A stretch of 64,000 bases of DNA from Firmicutes bacterium UBA5774 (lineage in GTDB: Bacteria; Bacillota; Clostridia; Peptostreptococcales; Anaerovoracaceae), in NCBI GenBank assembly GCA_002418625.1, contig DIEM01000064.1, forward strand, positions 17,965 to 81,964, in the 5' to 3' direction. Every line of letters begins with the position of its first letter. Positions within the stretch are counted from its first letter, which is position 1. Both the position numbers and the translations under genes were made by a program. A model generated the notes under the pieces. The model was given only the letters and a program-made list of their open reading frames with translations. It had not been told where the DNA came from and did not search any database. Below are positions 1 to 8,429 of this stretch, one piece after another.

Positions 1-1
1 T

Positions 2-2560
2 ACTCGTGAAGAAGTTCGTGCTTGGTTTCAAAAAAATCGTAACATATGTAGATGTACGGGATACAAGCAATTAGTAGATGCTGTTATGGCCGCTGCGAAA
101 GTTATTCGTGGAGAGTGTCAGATTGAAGATATAACGTATAAGCTTCCCGGAGACAAAGAATATTATGGCAAGCCACTTGTCCGCCCTGCAGCTCTTGCAA
201 AGGTAACTGGACTTGCTGATTATGGTGAAGATATGGCTCAAAAAATGCCAAATGAGACGCTTCATGTGGCAATTGTTCAACCCAAAATAGCACACCATGC
301 AAAGATTTTAAACATTAATAAATCTGAAGCGGAATGTATGGATGGTGTTATAAAAATTATTACACACAAAGATATAACTGCAAATGGTGGTACTAATATA
401 CTGTTCGAGGCTAATTTACATGAAAGAAGTACCGTTTCAAGACCAAGTCGTGAGATTTTATGTTCTGATAAAATATTTCGATATGGGGATGTTGTAGCGT
501 TGGTAATTGCAGAAACAAAAGGAATAGCACATGCTGCTGCAGCTAAAGTTAAAGTTGAAATCGAAAAACTTCCGGAATACACAAACTTTTTAGAGGCAGT
601 TATGCCTGATTCGTTACGTATCCATGAAGATACACCAAATATATTCTGCATGCAACCAATTTTAAAGGGAGATGCACTTAAAGATCCGTATGGGGTAGAA
701 AGAATTATTGAGAATTCTCCATTTGTTGCAGAGGGAAGTTTCTATTCTTCTCGTGAACCTCATTTGTCAATTGAAGGGTGTACTGCGCAGGCATACTTTG
801 ACGAGGAAGGATACTTAACCTTCCAAAGCAAATCGCAAGGCCTTGCTGACTCAATTGGACAAATTGGAGATTCGCTAGGTATTCCTAGTGATAAGATTCG
901 AGTAATTGATAACTTTAATGGCGCAAGTTTCGGATGGTCCACAGATTCTGGCGACCTTGCCATGTTAGGGGCTGCCACAGTTGCAGTTAATAGACCGTGT
1001 GCTCTCTCTATGTCTTATGAAGAACATCAGCATTACAGTGGAAAACGTTGCCCATGCTACTCAAATGGTCGAATCGCGTGTGATGAAAATGGGAAGATAA
1101 CGGCACTTGAATATGATTGTGGATTAGACCATGGTGCATATTCGTGGGGTGGCGATTTGGTTGTTCAAAGAACAGCATATTTCGCATTCTTCCCTTATTA
1201 CTCTCCACACGTTGCAGGGCTTTCTCGTATAGCAAATACTAACCATAATTTTGGTGTTGCATATCGATCATTTGGATCACCACAAGCTTATACAATGTCT
1301 GAAGCACTTATGGATATGCTAGCTGAGAAAGCGGGATATGATCCTTTTGAATTTAGATGGAGAAATATAGCCAGAGAGGGAGACACCACTAATGCAGGTT
1401 ACCCTTATATCGATTATCCTATGGAAGAAATAATGAATAAAATGAGACCTTATTATGAAAAAGCGGTTGCTGAAGTAAAAGCAACTGATACGCCAGAAAA
1501 ACGTAGAGGTGTAGGCTTAGCTTGGGCAGGTTTTAATGTTAGTACAGGGGGTATTGATGAAGCTTCTGTAGCGATAGAATTAGCTCCTGACAACAAAATT
1601 ATTAAATACGACACTTGGCAGGATATGGGTCAAGGTGGAGATATTGGTTCATTAATGGTGACACTGGAAGCATTAAAACCTATGGGAGTAACACCGGATC
1701 GTATTAGGCTTATTCAAAACGATTCGAAGATATGCCCTGACAGTGGGGTATCAGCAGCAAGCCGACAACATTATATGACTGGTAATGCTACTAAAATTGC
1801 TGCAGATAAACTAATGGAATCTATGCGTAAACCAGACGGCACGTATCGAACTTATGATGAGATGGTAGCGGAAGGTATTGAAACAAAATATGAAGGAAAA
1901 TATTCTGCTGCAGACCCATCATTAACACGACTTGACCCTAACACCGGCATAGGAAATCCATGGCCTGCATATATGTATGGTTTGAATCTAGCTGAGGTAG
2001 AAGTAGATATTGTAACTGGCAAAACAAAGGTTCTGAAATATGTATGTATTTATGATGTTGGTAAGGTAGGTAATTCCCAAGCTTTAGATGGTCAGGCGTA
2101 CGGGGGTATTTCGCATAGTATAGGATTTGCATTAACTGAAGATTATGACGATGTTGAAAAACATACTAATATAGCTACAAGTGGTGCTCCTACTATAGAA
2201 GAAATTCCTGATGAAATTATACTTGTTGCTTGTGAAAATCCAAGAAAAGAAGGTCCTTTTGGATCTAGTGGAGCCTCTGAGATATTCCAATGTTCAGGAC
2301 ACGTTGCTGTTCTTAACGCAATTTACAATGCTTGTGGTGTACGTATTTTTGATATACCGGCAAAACCTGAAAAAGTTAAAGCAGGCTTAGATATACTGGC
2401 TGGTGGTGGAAAGATTGAAATACCACAAAAGTATTTTTTGGGTTCTGATTTATACGAAGAACTGGAGAGCATTAAAGAGAATCCTGTTGTATTTCTTGGC
2501 AATGATATGTTTAATGCGCTCGTTGAGTTATCTGATTCAGAAAAGCGTTTTGGGATGTAA
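2..2560 (+). CDS. mop: Mop-type molybdenum aldehyde oxidoreductase, 5' end outside window
   Basis: This xanthine-oxidase-family enzyme probably oxidises aldehydes to acids with a molybdopterin cofactor and two [2Fe-2S] clusters. The frame is open from base 2, so the visible 852 residues are the C-terminal part. An internal ATG at 86 is not the start, because the frame upstream of it encodes the end of the second [2Fe-2S] domain (ICRCTGYKQLVDAVM, with two cluster cysteines). The molybdopterin domains follow, with GPFGSSGASEI near the end, whose Glu matches the catalytic Glu of Desulfovibrio gigas Mop. The ferredoxin and Mo domains are fused in one chain, as in D. gigas Mop and unlike three-subunit xanthine dehydrogenases. 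The next genes match the DVU_1555-1559 neighbourhood of D. vulgaris. The substrate is not known. Confidence 0.9.
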   Translation, partial: TREEVRAWFQKNRNICRCTGYKQLVDAVMAAAKVIRGECQIEDITYKLPGDKEYYGKPLVRPAALAKVTGLADYGEDMAQKMPNETLHVAIVQPKIAHHAKILNINKSEAECMDGVIKIITHKDITANGGTNILFEANLHERSTVSRPSREILCSDKIFRYGDVVALVIAETKGIAHAAAAKVKVEIEKLPEYTNFLEAVMPDSLRIHEDTPNIFCMQPILKGDALKDPYGVERIIENSPFVAEGSFYSSREPHLSIEGCTAQAYFDEEGYLTFQSKSQGLADSIGQIGDSLGIPSDKIRVIDNFNGASFGWSTDSGDLAMLGAATVAVNRPCALSMSYEEHQHYSGKRCPCYSNGRIACDENGKITALEYDCGLDHGAYSWGGDLVVQRTAYFAFFPYYSPHVAGLSRIANTNHNFGVAYRSFGSPQAYTMSEALMDMLAEKAGYDPFEFRWRNIAREGDTTNAGYPYIDYPMEEIMNKMRPYYEKAVAEVKATDTPEKRRGVGLAWAGFNVSTGGIDEASVAIELAPDNKIIKYDTWQDMGQGGDIGSLMVTLEALKPMGVTPDRIRLIQNDSKICPDSGVSAASRQHYMTGNATKIAADKLMESMRKPDGTYRTYDEMVAEGIETKYEGKYSAADPSLTRLDPNTGIGNPWPAYMYGLNLAEVEVDIVTGKTKVLKYVCIYDVGKVGNSQALDGQAYGGISHSIGFALTEDYDDVEKHTNIATSGAPTIEEIPDEIILVACENPRKEGPFGSSGASEIFQCSGHVAVLNAIYNACGVRIFDIPAKPEKVKAGLDILAGGGKIEIPQKYFLGSDLYEELESIKENPVVFLGNDMFNALVELSDSEKRFGM

Positions 2561-2575
2561 TTATTACTAAGACAA

Positions 2576-2619
2576 ATTTCCCGGGCACGATAGTTTGAAT
2601 GCTATTGCGCCTGGGAAAT
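2576..2619 (+). other. Hairpin between mop and the next gene
   Basis: An 11-bp stem with one G-T pair (ATTTCCCGGGC against GCCTGGGAAAT) encloses a loop that can fold further (ATAG/CTAT). There is no T-run, so it is more likely an mRNA-processing or attenuation hairpin than a strong terminator. It ends 16 bases before the next ATG, close to that gene's ribosome binding site. Confidence 0.5.
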
Positions 2620-2635
2620 AAAATTCGGAGGAATC

Positions 2636-4876
2636 ATGATGGAAACAAGAGAAGTTATAAACAAATGTTTACAGGATCAACAGGCACCCTGCGTAATTGC
2701 ATGTCCGTTTCGCTTAGATATTAGGGCTTTTATAGAAAAATTACAACGGGGCAATTTTGATGCTGCCTATAAAATATATCGTGATTCAGTCGGATTCCCA
2801 AGCATCGTGTCTTCCCTATGTGAGGAACCATGTAAAACAAAATGTGTTAGAAATGTAAAAGACGGCGCAATATCCATTCGCCTTCTAGAAGAGGCTATCG
2901 TGAGTTGCGCTGAAAAAACCAAACCTAATAGCTATAATATGTCAAATAAAAAGATACGAATAGCAATAATAGGAGCAGGTGTTAGCGGCCTAGCATGTGC
3001 TTTAAGACTGTGTCAAAAAAAATATGAAGTTACTATATATGAGAAGACAAATAGGATAGGTGGTCATCTGTGGAATATAATGCCATCTCAATTATTTCTT
3101 GCTGATATTGAAAAGCAGTTTATGCATGAGAAATATTTGATTTATTTAAATAAAGAAATAAAAAATATTGATGAACTAGATTTTACAGCAATATATATTG
3201 CTACCGGAGCAGGTGGCGCAAATTTTGATATAAATTTTAGAGAGGAAAAAGACTTTAAAAATACAAAGGTTGGTGTCTTTTGTGGTGGTTCACTTCTAGG
3301 AAGTAACAGTGTTGAAGCTATAGCTGATGGCCTCAATGTTGCTTCTGCTATCGAGCGTTATATAAAGACTGGTAATATAGATATTAATGACAAAATTAAT
3401 GAAACGTGCTTTGAGATATTACCCGAGATGTTCAATTATTCTCAACCAATAATTCCTTCGGATGGTGATGGATATAATAGGGAAGAGGCTATAACTGAGG
3501 CACTTCGTTGTTTAAAATGCAGGTGTAATGCTTGCATTCAGAATTGTGATTTAATGAGAATTTATCAAAAATATCCTAAAGAAATTGCTAATGAGATTGA
3601 AATTACAACAGGCCCTGAAACTCGATCTGGAAAAGGCATCATTGGAAACCGTTTTATTGCTTCATGCAATCAATGTGGCCTTTGTAAAGAAATCTGTCCT
3701 GAAGATATTGATGTTGGCAACCTTCTGATTACAAGCCATCGTCTCTTGAAATGCAACGGGAAAATGCCCTGGGCATTTCATGATTTTTGGTTAAGGGATA
3801 TGGCGTTTTCAAATAGTTCAATGTCACAATTGGCGCGTATTCCTAAAGGATATAAACAGAGTTCTTTAATGTTTTTCCCAGGATGTCAGCTAGGTGCTTC
3901 AAATCCTTTGTATGTAAAAAAAAGTTATGGTTGGCTACTTGAACACCAACCCAACACTGCAATTTTTTTGAATTGTTGTGGAGCACCTGCAGAGTGGGCA
4001 GGCGATGAAAAACTTCATAAAGAAGTAATAGACAAAATACGTGATTCATGGGAATCTCTTGGAAGACCTACAGCTGTATTTGCTTGTCCTACATGCAAGC
4101 AAAAATTTTCACAATACATCCCGGAAATAAAGGGTGTATTTCTATATGATTTGCTTTTGAAATGGAAAAAAACTACAGTATTGAATGGATTCAATGCTGT
4201 AGTTTCTATTTTTGACCCTTGTTCAAGCAGGGAAGAGCCTGACTTACAGCAAACAATTCGCCAAATTGTAGAAAAATCAGGTTTCAAACTGAAGCCGTTA
4301 CAAATGGAAGGAAAATTCGCACAATGTTGCAGTTGGGGCGGCCAAGTATCAATAGCAAATCCTAATTATATAAAAAAAGTTATAGAATCAAGAATTATGC
4401 AGAATGAATATCCATACATTACATACTGTATAAATTGCAGAGATACTTTTGCACGAGTAAAAAAACCTGTATTTCATATACTGGATTTATTATTTACAGT
4501 AAATGATATGAATCATATGCCGCCTACTATCACTGAAAGACGCCACAATCGTATGATTCTTAAAACGCAAATGCTAAATGAATTTTGGGGGGGAGAAATA
4601 ATAATGCAAAATACTGAAAATAAAATCGGCCTCCGAATTCCTCTCCATCTTAAACAGAAACTAAACAATGATTTTATTTTAGAAACCGATATTGTAAATG
4701 TGGTTGAATATTGTGAAAGTAGTGGAAGGAAAGTATCGGATTGTGCTTCAGGTCATTTCTTTGGACATTTAAAAATTGGTAATATAACTTATTGGGTTGA
4801 ATACTACTCCTGTGACATTGGTTTTGAATTGGTGAATGCTTACAGTCATCGAATGAGCATTGAGGAGGATAAATAA
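2636..4876 (+). CDS. FAD/NAD oxidoreductase with ferredoxin and two CCG domains
   Basis: A multidomain electron-transfer protein of 746 residues, probably the redox partner of the aldehyde oxidoreductase. The N-terminal cysteines (CVIACP, about residues 19-23, then CEEPCKTKC) resemble the Fe-S domain of glutamate synthase small subunit. A Rossmann FAD motif (IAIIGAGVSGLACA) starts near residue 107. Cysteine groups CLKCRCNACIQNC and CNQCGLCKEICP follow, then two HdrB/GlpC-like CCG regions (FLNCCGAP and QCCSWGG). The last ~120 residues are an extension I do not recognise. This domain order is known as the pyridine nucleotide-disulfide oxidoreductase/dicluster-binding protein found next to Mop enzymes. 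Start: GGAGG lies 4 bases before the first ATG, and the second ATG at 2639 is an equally good start. Confidence 0.85.
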   Translation: MMETREVINKCLQDQQAPCVIACPFRLDIRAFIEKLQRGNFDAAYKIYRDSVGFPSIVSSLCEEPCKTKCVRNVKDGAISIRLLEEAIVSCAEKTKPNSYNMSNKKIRIAIIGAGVSGLACALRLCQKKYEVTIYEKTNRIGGHLWNIMPSQLFLADIEKQFMHEKYLIYLNKEIKNIDELDFTAIYIATGAGGANFDINFREEKDFKNTKVGVFCGGSLLGSNSVEAIADGLNVASAIERYIKTGNIDINDKINETCFEILPEMFNYSQPIIPSDGDGYNREEAITEALRCLKCRCNACIQNCDLMRIYQKYPKEIANEIEITTGPETRSGKGIIGNRFIASCNQCGLCKEICPEDIDVGNLLITSHRLLKCNGKMPWAFHDFWLRDMAFSNSSMSQLARIPKGYKQSSLMFFPGCQLGASNPLYVKKSYGWLLEHQPNTAIFLNCCGAPAEWAGDEKLHKEVIDKIRDSWESLGRPTAVFACPTCKQKFSQYIPEIKGVFLYDLLLKWKKTTVLNGFNAVVSIFDPCSSREEPDLQQTIRQIVEKSGFKLKPLQMEGKFAQCCSWGGQVSIANPNYIKKVIESRIMQNEYPYITYCINCRDTFARVKKPVFHILDLLFTVNDMNHMPPTITERRHNRMILKTQMLNEFWGGEIIMQNTENKIGLRIPLHLKQKLNNDFILETDIVNVVEYCESSGRKVSDCASGHFFGHLKIGNITYWVEYYSCDIGFELVNAYSHRMSIEEDK

Positions 4877-5071
4877 ATGCAAGAGAATAAAGAAATAATA
4901 TGTTATAAATGTCAAAAGGAATTGGTAATGGAAAAAGTGAATTTTAGCTACTTAGGCCATAATTTTCACGCTGATATATTGAAATGCCCTGTATGTGGCG
5001 AGGTATATATATCAGAAGCACTTGTCAGAGGGCGTATGACTGAAGTCGAAATGTTGATGGAAGATAAATAA
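4877..5071 (+). CDS. Small CxxC...CxxC redox or zinc-ribbon protein (DVU_1557-like)
   Basis: A 64-residue protein with two cysteine pairs, CYKC near residue 9 and CPVCG near residue 37, the arrangement of a zinc ribbon or rubredoxin-like fold. It starts directly after the stop codon of the preceding oxidoreductase, with GAGGA just upstream, so translation is probably coupled. Size, cysteine pattern and position match the small redox protein of the Desulfovibrio aldehyde oxidoreductase cluster (DVU_1557). Its precise role is unknown; metal binding or electron transfer to the neighbouring enzymes is inferred. Confidence 0.75.
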   Translation: MQENKEIICYKCQKELVMEKVNFSYLGHNFHADILKCPVCGEVYISEALVRGRMTEVEMLMEDK

Positions 5072-5110
5072 TATAAATATGTTCTGCTATGAATAGTTTT
5101 AATATGTAAT

Positions 5111-5143
5111 CACTAATTTTTCTGACTAATTAAGTGTAGCCGA
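5111..5143 (-). mobile_element. Relic of an insertion-sequence end
   Basis: About 33 bases align with the terminal region of the IS fragment at 9651-9683, with roughly 26 of 34 positions identical, including TTTTCTG and TAAGTG-AGCC. The orientation is the same in both places. No transposase is left here. The relic sits in the gap that separates the C-GCAxxG-C-C gene from the rest of the aldehyde oxidoreductase cluster. Confidence 0.45.
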
Positions 5144-5207
5144 TACCAAAAATGTTAAATAAATATAAATTACATGAAATCTTTGTTTGATTAAGGTGGT
5201 GTTTTAT

Positions 5208-5588
5208 TTGGAAGATTACAAGGAGAAATTATTTAGGTACCGACTAGAAGGATATTGCTGTTCTGAAATGCTTTTACAGTTGGGCTTAGACGAAAAGGAA
5301 ACTGAAAATCCTGATTTGATTAATGCTATAAAAGGATTATGTGGTGGACTGCATACAGGGTTATTATGCGGAGCTTTAAGTGGTGCGGCATGTTTGTTAT
5401 CTTTTTTTGAACCAGAAAAAGCATCATATATGATACCGGCGTTGGTTGAATGGTTTAAAGAATGTTTTGGTTCCTATAACTGTGGTGAAATTATAGGCGA
5501 TGAACCGATCAGTAAAGTAGAAAAATGTCCGGTTATTGTAGCAAAAACATATGAAAAGGTGAAGGAATTACTAGAGGAAAATCAATAG
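5208..5588 (+). CDS. C-GCAxxG-C-C family protein (DVU_1555-like)
   Basis: A cysteine-rich protein of about 126 residues with the family pattern: CCSE near residue 15, then CGGLHTGLLCGALSGAAC in the middle, and later single cysteines (CFG, NCGE, KCP). Such proteins are thought to bind a metal or redox centre; no reaction is established. A member of this family sits in the D. vulgaris aldehyde oxidoreductase cluster, which fits the neighbours here. The start is a TTG preceded by AAGGTGGT at 7 bases' distance; a TTG further upstream at 5187 lies before the ribosome binding site and is unlikely. A 136-bp gap containing an IS-end relic separates it from the cluster. Confidence 0.8.
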   Translation: MEDYKEKLFRYRLEGYCCSEMLLQLGLDEKETENPDLINAIKGLCGGLHTGLLCGALSGAACLLSFFEPEKASYMIPALVEWFKECFGSYNCGEIIGDEPISKVEKCPVIVAKTYEKVKELLEENQ

Positions 5589-5781
5589 AAAGCATATGTC
5601 AATGACCTTATTCCCTGTAGAAAACCATCGACTAAGTTAGTCCGAATGATATTTGTGGGTCTCCCCGAAGTGTTTCCGGATCCAATGTTAAAAATCAATC
5701 TCTTAAATTGCACTGCGGCGAAAAATCATCAGTGGGTTTATGTTGCCATATGCATAGGATGAAAGGAGCACCCTATCCATA

Positions 5782-6129
5782 TTGGTCGCGCCATTATATG
5801 ATCCAAGTATGATAAAAAACGGAGAACATCTTGATGAATTAATTGATAATAAAATCATTGAGAATGTTAAAAGAGATCGATATTATAATAGTAAAGAAAA
5901 TGATTTAATTAATAGCGACCTTCATTATAGATTTCATTCTTTGGATTTCAATAACAATAAATTGGTTCCAAATTCTGTTATTGATTTCAAACATTATTTT
6001 ACATTGAATGTTGATTACCTTCTCAATAGTCGAGAAAAAAGATTATGCAAGTTACAACCAATATTTTGTGAGCAAGTTAGCCGGAAATTTGCAAATTATT
6101 TATCAAGGGTCGCAATTCCTGATGCATAG
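5782..6129 (+). pseudogene. Probable 3' remnant of an unrecognised gene
   Basis: A 115-residue open frame with only a TTG at its start and no ribosome binding site. It ends in FANYLSRVAIPD, preceded by VIDFKHYFTLNVDYLL, which looks like genuine protein sequence and resembles the C-terminus of longer uncharacterised proteins I cannot name. Another frame just upstream (about 5660-5810) also reads as plausible protein (LCCHMHRMKGAPYPYWSRH), so the gene may be frameshifted as well as truncated. It is strongly AT-rich and lies in a decayed region. It could also be a small intact gene, but I think a remnant is more likely. Confidence 0.4.
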
Positions 6130-6412
6130 CACCCAAAATATTAACTGTTTTACAATTAACAGATTCCATTTTTATTATTAAGGTGTAGCATATCAAAACA
6201 AGTTAATCTATAAAATTAGCTGCAAACATATCAACGAAACATTTTCTCTCTATTGTGAGTGTTAGAAAACAGATCGTCACTCAATAATCTTTGATACAAA
6301 TAAAAAAAGGATATTGGAAATATATTGTTATTGATACTGTAGGTTGAAGTTTTTCTTCCGCATAAATGTTGTTATAAAAGACCAGATCGGCCCTCCGCAA
6401 CCACAAAAATTT

Positions 6413-6439
6413 CAGTAGGCATAAGCCTACTGTTTTTTT
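6413..6439 (+). terminator. Rho-independent terminator
   Basis: A perfect 8-bp stem CAGTAGGC / GCCTACTG with an ATAA loop is followed by seven T. There is no obvious intact gene just upstream to terminate, which fits decay of the region. Confidence 0.85.
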
Positions 6440-6467
6440 ATGCGTGCTGAGATTTTTGTCAATGACC

Positions 6468-6512
6468 AGGCAGGATTTGAACCGGAGGGGTCGCAGGGGA
6501 GGATATCCTCCC
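6468..6512 (+). repeat. 45-bp dispersed module, copy 1
   Basis: It matches 7229-7273 at all but about three positions. It contains GGCAGGATTTGAACCGG and a palindromic GGGAGGATATCCTCCC. Both copies lie downstream of a terminator-type hairpin. On the other strand, GGTTCAAATCCTGCC resembles a tRNA T-arm, but the expected stem does not pair. Confidence 0.7.
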
Positions 6513-6645
6513 TCCCATGTTTCGATCAGAGCATTGAGGCCAGAGATCGCTGGCGTCCCTCCGCGCGCCCCGATTCACCCTTTTCAATAAAATGATGACA
6601 CTTACCATTAAAAAGATTATGATAAAGGCATAAGGGGGGATTGTC

Positions 6646-7101
6646 ATGAACCTCAAGACTTGGCAAAAGAACATTCTATCTGCCATTGTCATTGCGGGAG
6701 CAGGATTCATTCTTTTCAATCTGGCTTTCGTGTTGGCAGCACTTGTTATTAAGGCTTCCATAAGCATTATGGGATTGCCGGAGAATGCTGCTCCGCCGAT
6801 TGAGGCCAGGATAGTTTTCTTGATTATTGTAATCCTGATTTCATGGCTGATTCTTAAATCAAAGTTGAATGATCTGATTAAAGCAGGATTTTTATCTATG
6901 CCTTTAATGGTCATCCTAATTATGATTGGCATCAGCTTATATCAGCAGCCAATGTGGATGACTGGTTTGATAGGAGCAGCGATTGTAGGAGCTTTGATTG
7001 TATATATCAAAAGGAAAAAACTATCTTGGTACTATTATTTTTCGACCATATTTGTCGCTGTACTGGCGCTTTGCGTCATGATTTTTCGCATTGACATATA
7101 A
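6646..7101 (+). CDS. Small integral membrane protein, function unknown
   Basis: A 151-residue protein with about four to five hydrophobic segments (roughly residues 12-36, 54-71, 80-96, 103-119 and 127-147) separated by short charged loops. I recognise no family or motif. An AGGGGGGAT ribosome binding site lies just before the ATG. It stands alone between two copies of a 45-bp module and is followed by a GC-rich hairpin, so it is probably a single-gene transcript. Its placement between repeats leaves open that it arrived as part of a small mobile unit. Confidence 0.65.
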   Translation: MNLKTWQKNILSAIVIAGAGFILFNLAFVLAALVIKASISIMGLPENAAPPIEARIVFLIIVILISWLILKSKLNDLIKAGFLSMPLMVILIMIGISLYQQPMWMTGLIGAAIVGALIVYIKRKKLSWYYYFSTIFVAVLALCVMIFRIDI

Positions 7102-7120
7102 AACCATAAATAACAAAATG

Positions 7121-7142
7121 GGCCTTCTCGAATGAGAAGGCC
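7121..7142 (+). terminator. Hairpin after the membrane protein gene
   Basis: A perfect 9-bp stem GGCCTTCTC / GAGAAGGCC with a GAAT loop, 20 bases after the stop. There is no T-run directly behind it, so termination efficiency is uncertain. A related half-sequence (GCCTTCTCGAAT) occurs near 17052. Confidence 0.55.
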
Positions 7143-7154
7143 GCATTGTATCAA

Positions 7155-7179
7155 TTTATGTCACATTGGCCACAAGAAG
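7155..7179 (+). repeat. Short dispersed motif, copy 1
   Basis: TTTATGTCACATTGGCCACA with a short AG-rich tail also occurs, almost unchanged, at 16496-16519. Here it directly precedes a terminator hairpin. Confidence 0.5.
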
Positions 7180-7217
7180 TAAAATAGGGCTTTTCGAAAG
7201 AGAAGTCCTGTTTTACT
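7178..7217 (+). terminator. Long imperfect hairpin with T tail
   Basis: AGTAAAA-AGGGCTTTTC pairs with GAGAAGTCCT-TTTTACT around a GAAA tetraloop, and TTTTTG follows. It lies directly upstream of copy 2 of the 45-bp module, repeating the hairpin-then-module order seen at 6413-6512. Confidence 0.65.
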
Positions 7218-7228
7218 TTTTGTCATTA

Positions 7229-7273
7229 AGGCAGGATTTGAACCGGAGGGGTCGTAGGGGAGGAAATCCTCCC
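7229..7273 (+). repeat. 45-bp dispersed module, copy 2
   Basis: Near-identical to 6468-6512. Differences are a T for C after GGGGTCG and an A for T inside the palindrome, giving GGGAGGAAATCCTCCC. The flanking sequence after the module differs completely between the copies. Confidence 0.7.
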
Positions 7274-7572
7274 CCGTATAGAAATGGCCCAACTGCTATA
7301 ATTGTCGTATCCGTGCCTATAGACAATAAATCAAAGATTGATGTTACTCTTGACAAATATATAGAACGAATGTATATTCAAAAAAGTGTATAATATTGGT
7401 AAGACATTGATTTCATAAGGTTTTCAATCTATAATCAAATATTTTTATAAGTAAGAATAAAAAATTTATCAATAGATAGATATAATTTCATGATCGGGGG
7501 TGCGGACAAAAACCTGGACAGTACCTGTACCCAATTCAGTCTCGGAAGCTTATCGTTGAGCATTTTACATAG

Positions 7573-7616
7573 AAACGCCAAACAGGGAGGGGATTTCCGC
7601 TCTCTATTTGGCGTTT
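7573..7616 (+). terminator. Hairpin terminator, possibly bidirectional
   Basis: The outer arms AAACGCCAAA / TTTGGCGTTT are perfect complements, and an inner partial stem AGGGAG / CTCTCT extends the pairing. T-runs flank both sides. It could serve the minus-strand thioesterase gene from 150 bases away, or a lost gene on the plus strand. Confidence 0.6.
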
Positions 7617-7765
7617 ACTACTTATTTCGTATTTTTGCTAAATTATCTATTGACTTACCTTAGCAGGTTTGACATAGAATCATATTTATTCGTAAATTGA
7701 TTTTATTCCTTAATAAATCATTAATTTTAATCTGTCATAATATTCTGATAGGGTTAAAATATGAT

Positions 7766-8197
7766 TTATTTTTTATCGAAATAAGCTGCAGCCTCTATTC
7801 TCCACCTTAATTCCTCCGGATCACTCGTTTCGTCTAGGACCAACCCGTGCGGACATGGTTCCGTCGTGTCAGTTTTTACAGTAACATAAGTGGCATATCC
7901 TTCCCCCTTAATAACACTGGATATCTCTTCATAAAGATCGATATGCATTGTTATTGATGATCGCCCAAATCTAACTGCAGTCGCGCGGAAAGAAATGATA
8001 TCCGTATCAAGAATTTTTTTATTAAACGCAAATCTATGTGTATCGACGTAGAGGACACCTTTTCTATCTCCATATGTCAGCATCGCACCGACTACACCAG
8101 CCTCCGTAAACCAACTTGTAGCCACAGGGGCATACAATCCTCTGAAAATATTCAAATCTCTTTCTGCATGTATGTGCATAACACTATACGTCTTCAT
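7766..8197 (-). CDS. Hotdog-fold acyl-CoA thioesterase-like protein
   Basis: A 143-residue protein that fits the hotdog fold used by small acyl-CoA thioesterases: a WFTEAGVVGAML helix near residues 29-42, strands in the middle, and YATYVTVKTD late in the chain. Such enzymes hydrolyse acyl-CoA to free acid and CoA in the cytoplasm; the acyl group cannot be predicted. The start is the ATG with GGAGGG six bases upstream; a TTG six bases earlier touches the ribosome binding site and is unlikely. It is a single gene next to IS debris. It could instead be a non-catalytic hotdog protein. Confidence 0.7.
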   Translation of the reverse strand: MKTYSVMHIHAERDLNIFRGLYAPVATSWFTEAGVVGAMLTYGDRKGVLYVDTHRFAFNKKILDTDIISFRATAVRFGRSSITMHIDLYEEISSVIKGEGYATYVTVKTDTTEPCPHGLVLDETSDPEELRWRIEAAAYFDKK

Positions 8198-8429
8198 GTC
8201 CAACCCTCCTCGGATTATAATTTAGCAAGGGAAATCAAGGATTCTGAACGCTACCAGGATGACATACTTTTTAGATTAACTTTTTCGTATTCAGTGACAA
8301 CATAATGAACACTCGCCCTGGTATCAGTTATCACCGAACCTAATGTCATCATTACTTTGATTCTAGAATGAAGATTCCCATCCTTGTCATGGTTCTGCCT
8401 CCAGTCTATAATCCAAATTTCAAGTTAGT

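Larger units (their letters stand above)
6130..6645. other. Gene-free AT-rich stretch with terminator and repeat
   Basis: No supportable gene. The stretch contains one strong terminator (6413-6439) and copy 1 of the 45-bp module (6468-6512). After the module comes a GC-rich tail (about 6513-6580) found only once in this window. Nothing else recognisable. Confidence 0.6.
7102..7765. other. Gene-free stretch with hairpins and repeat copy 2
   Basis: It holds three hairpins (7121-7142, 7178-7217, 7573-7616), a 25-bp motif also found near 16496, and copy 2 of the 45-bp module. Around 7500-7530 the sequence GGACAAAAACCTGGACAG has the look of an IS end, but I cannot pair it with a second end here. 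Confidence 0.6.

Noticed and set aside
6459..6512. Possible tRNA 3' end (GGTTCAAATCCTGCC on the minus strand)
   Set aside because: The supposed T-stem does not pair, and no acceptor, D or anticodon arms can be built around it. The same sequence is a repeat at 7229.
7166..7393. Open frame of 75 codons across the 45-bp module
   Set aside because: It consists largely of a hairpin and the repeat module, has no ribosome binding site, and the repeat copy at 6468 has no matching frame.
7495..7540. IS-end-like sequence with GGACAAAAACCTGGACAG
   Set aside because: No second end, transposase remnant or other copy is present in the window.
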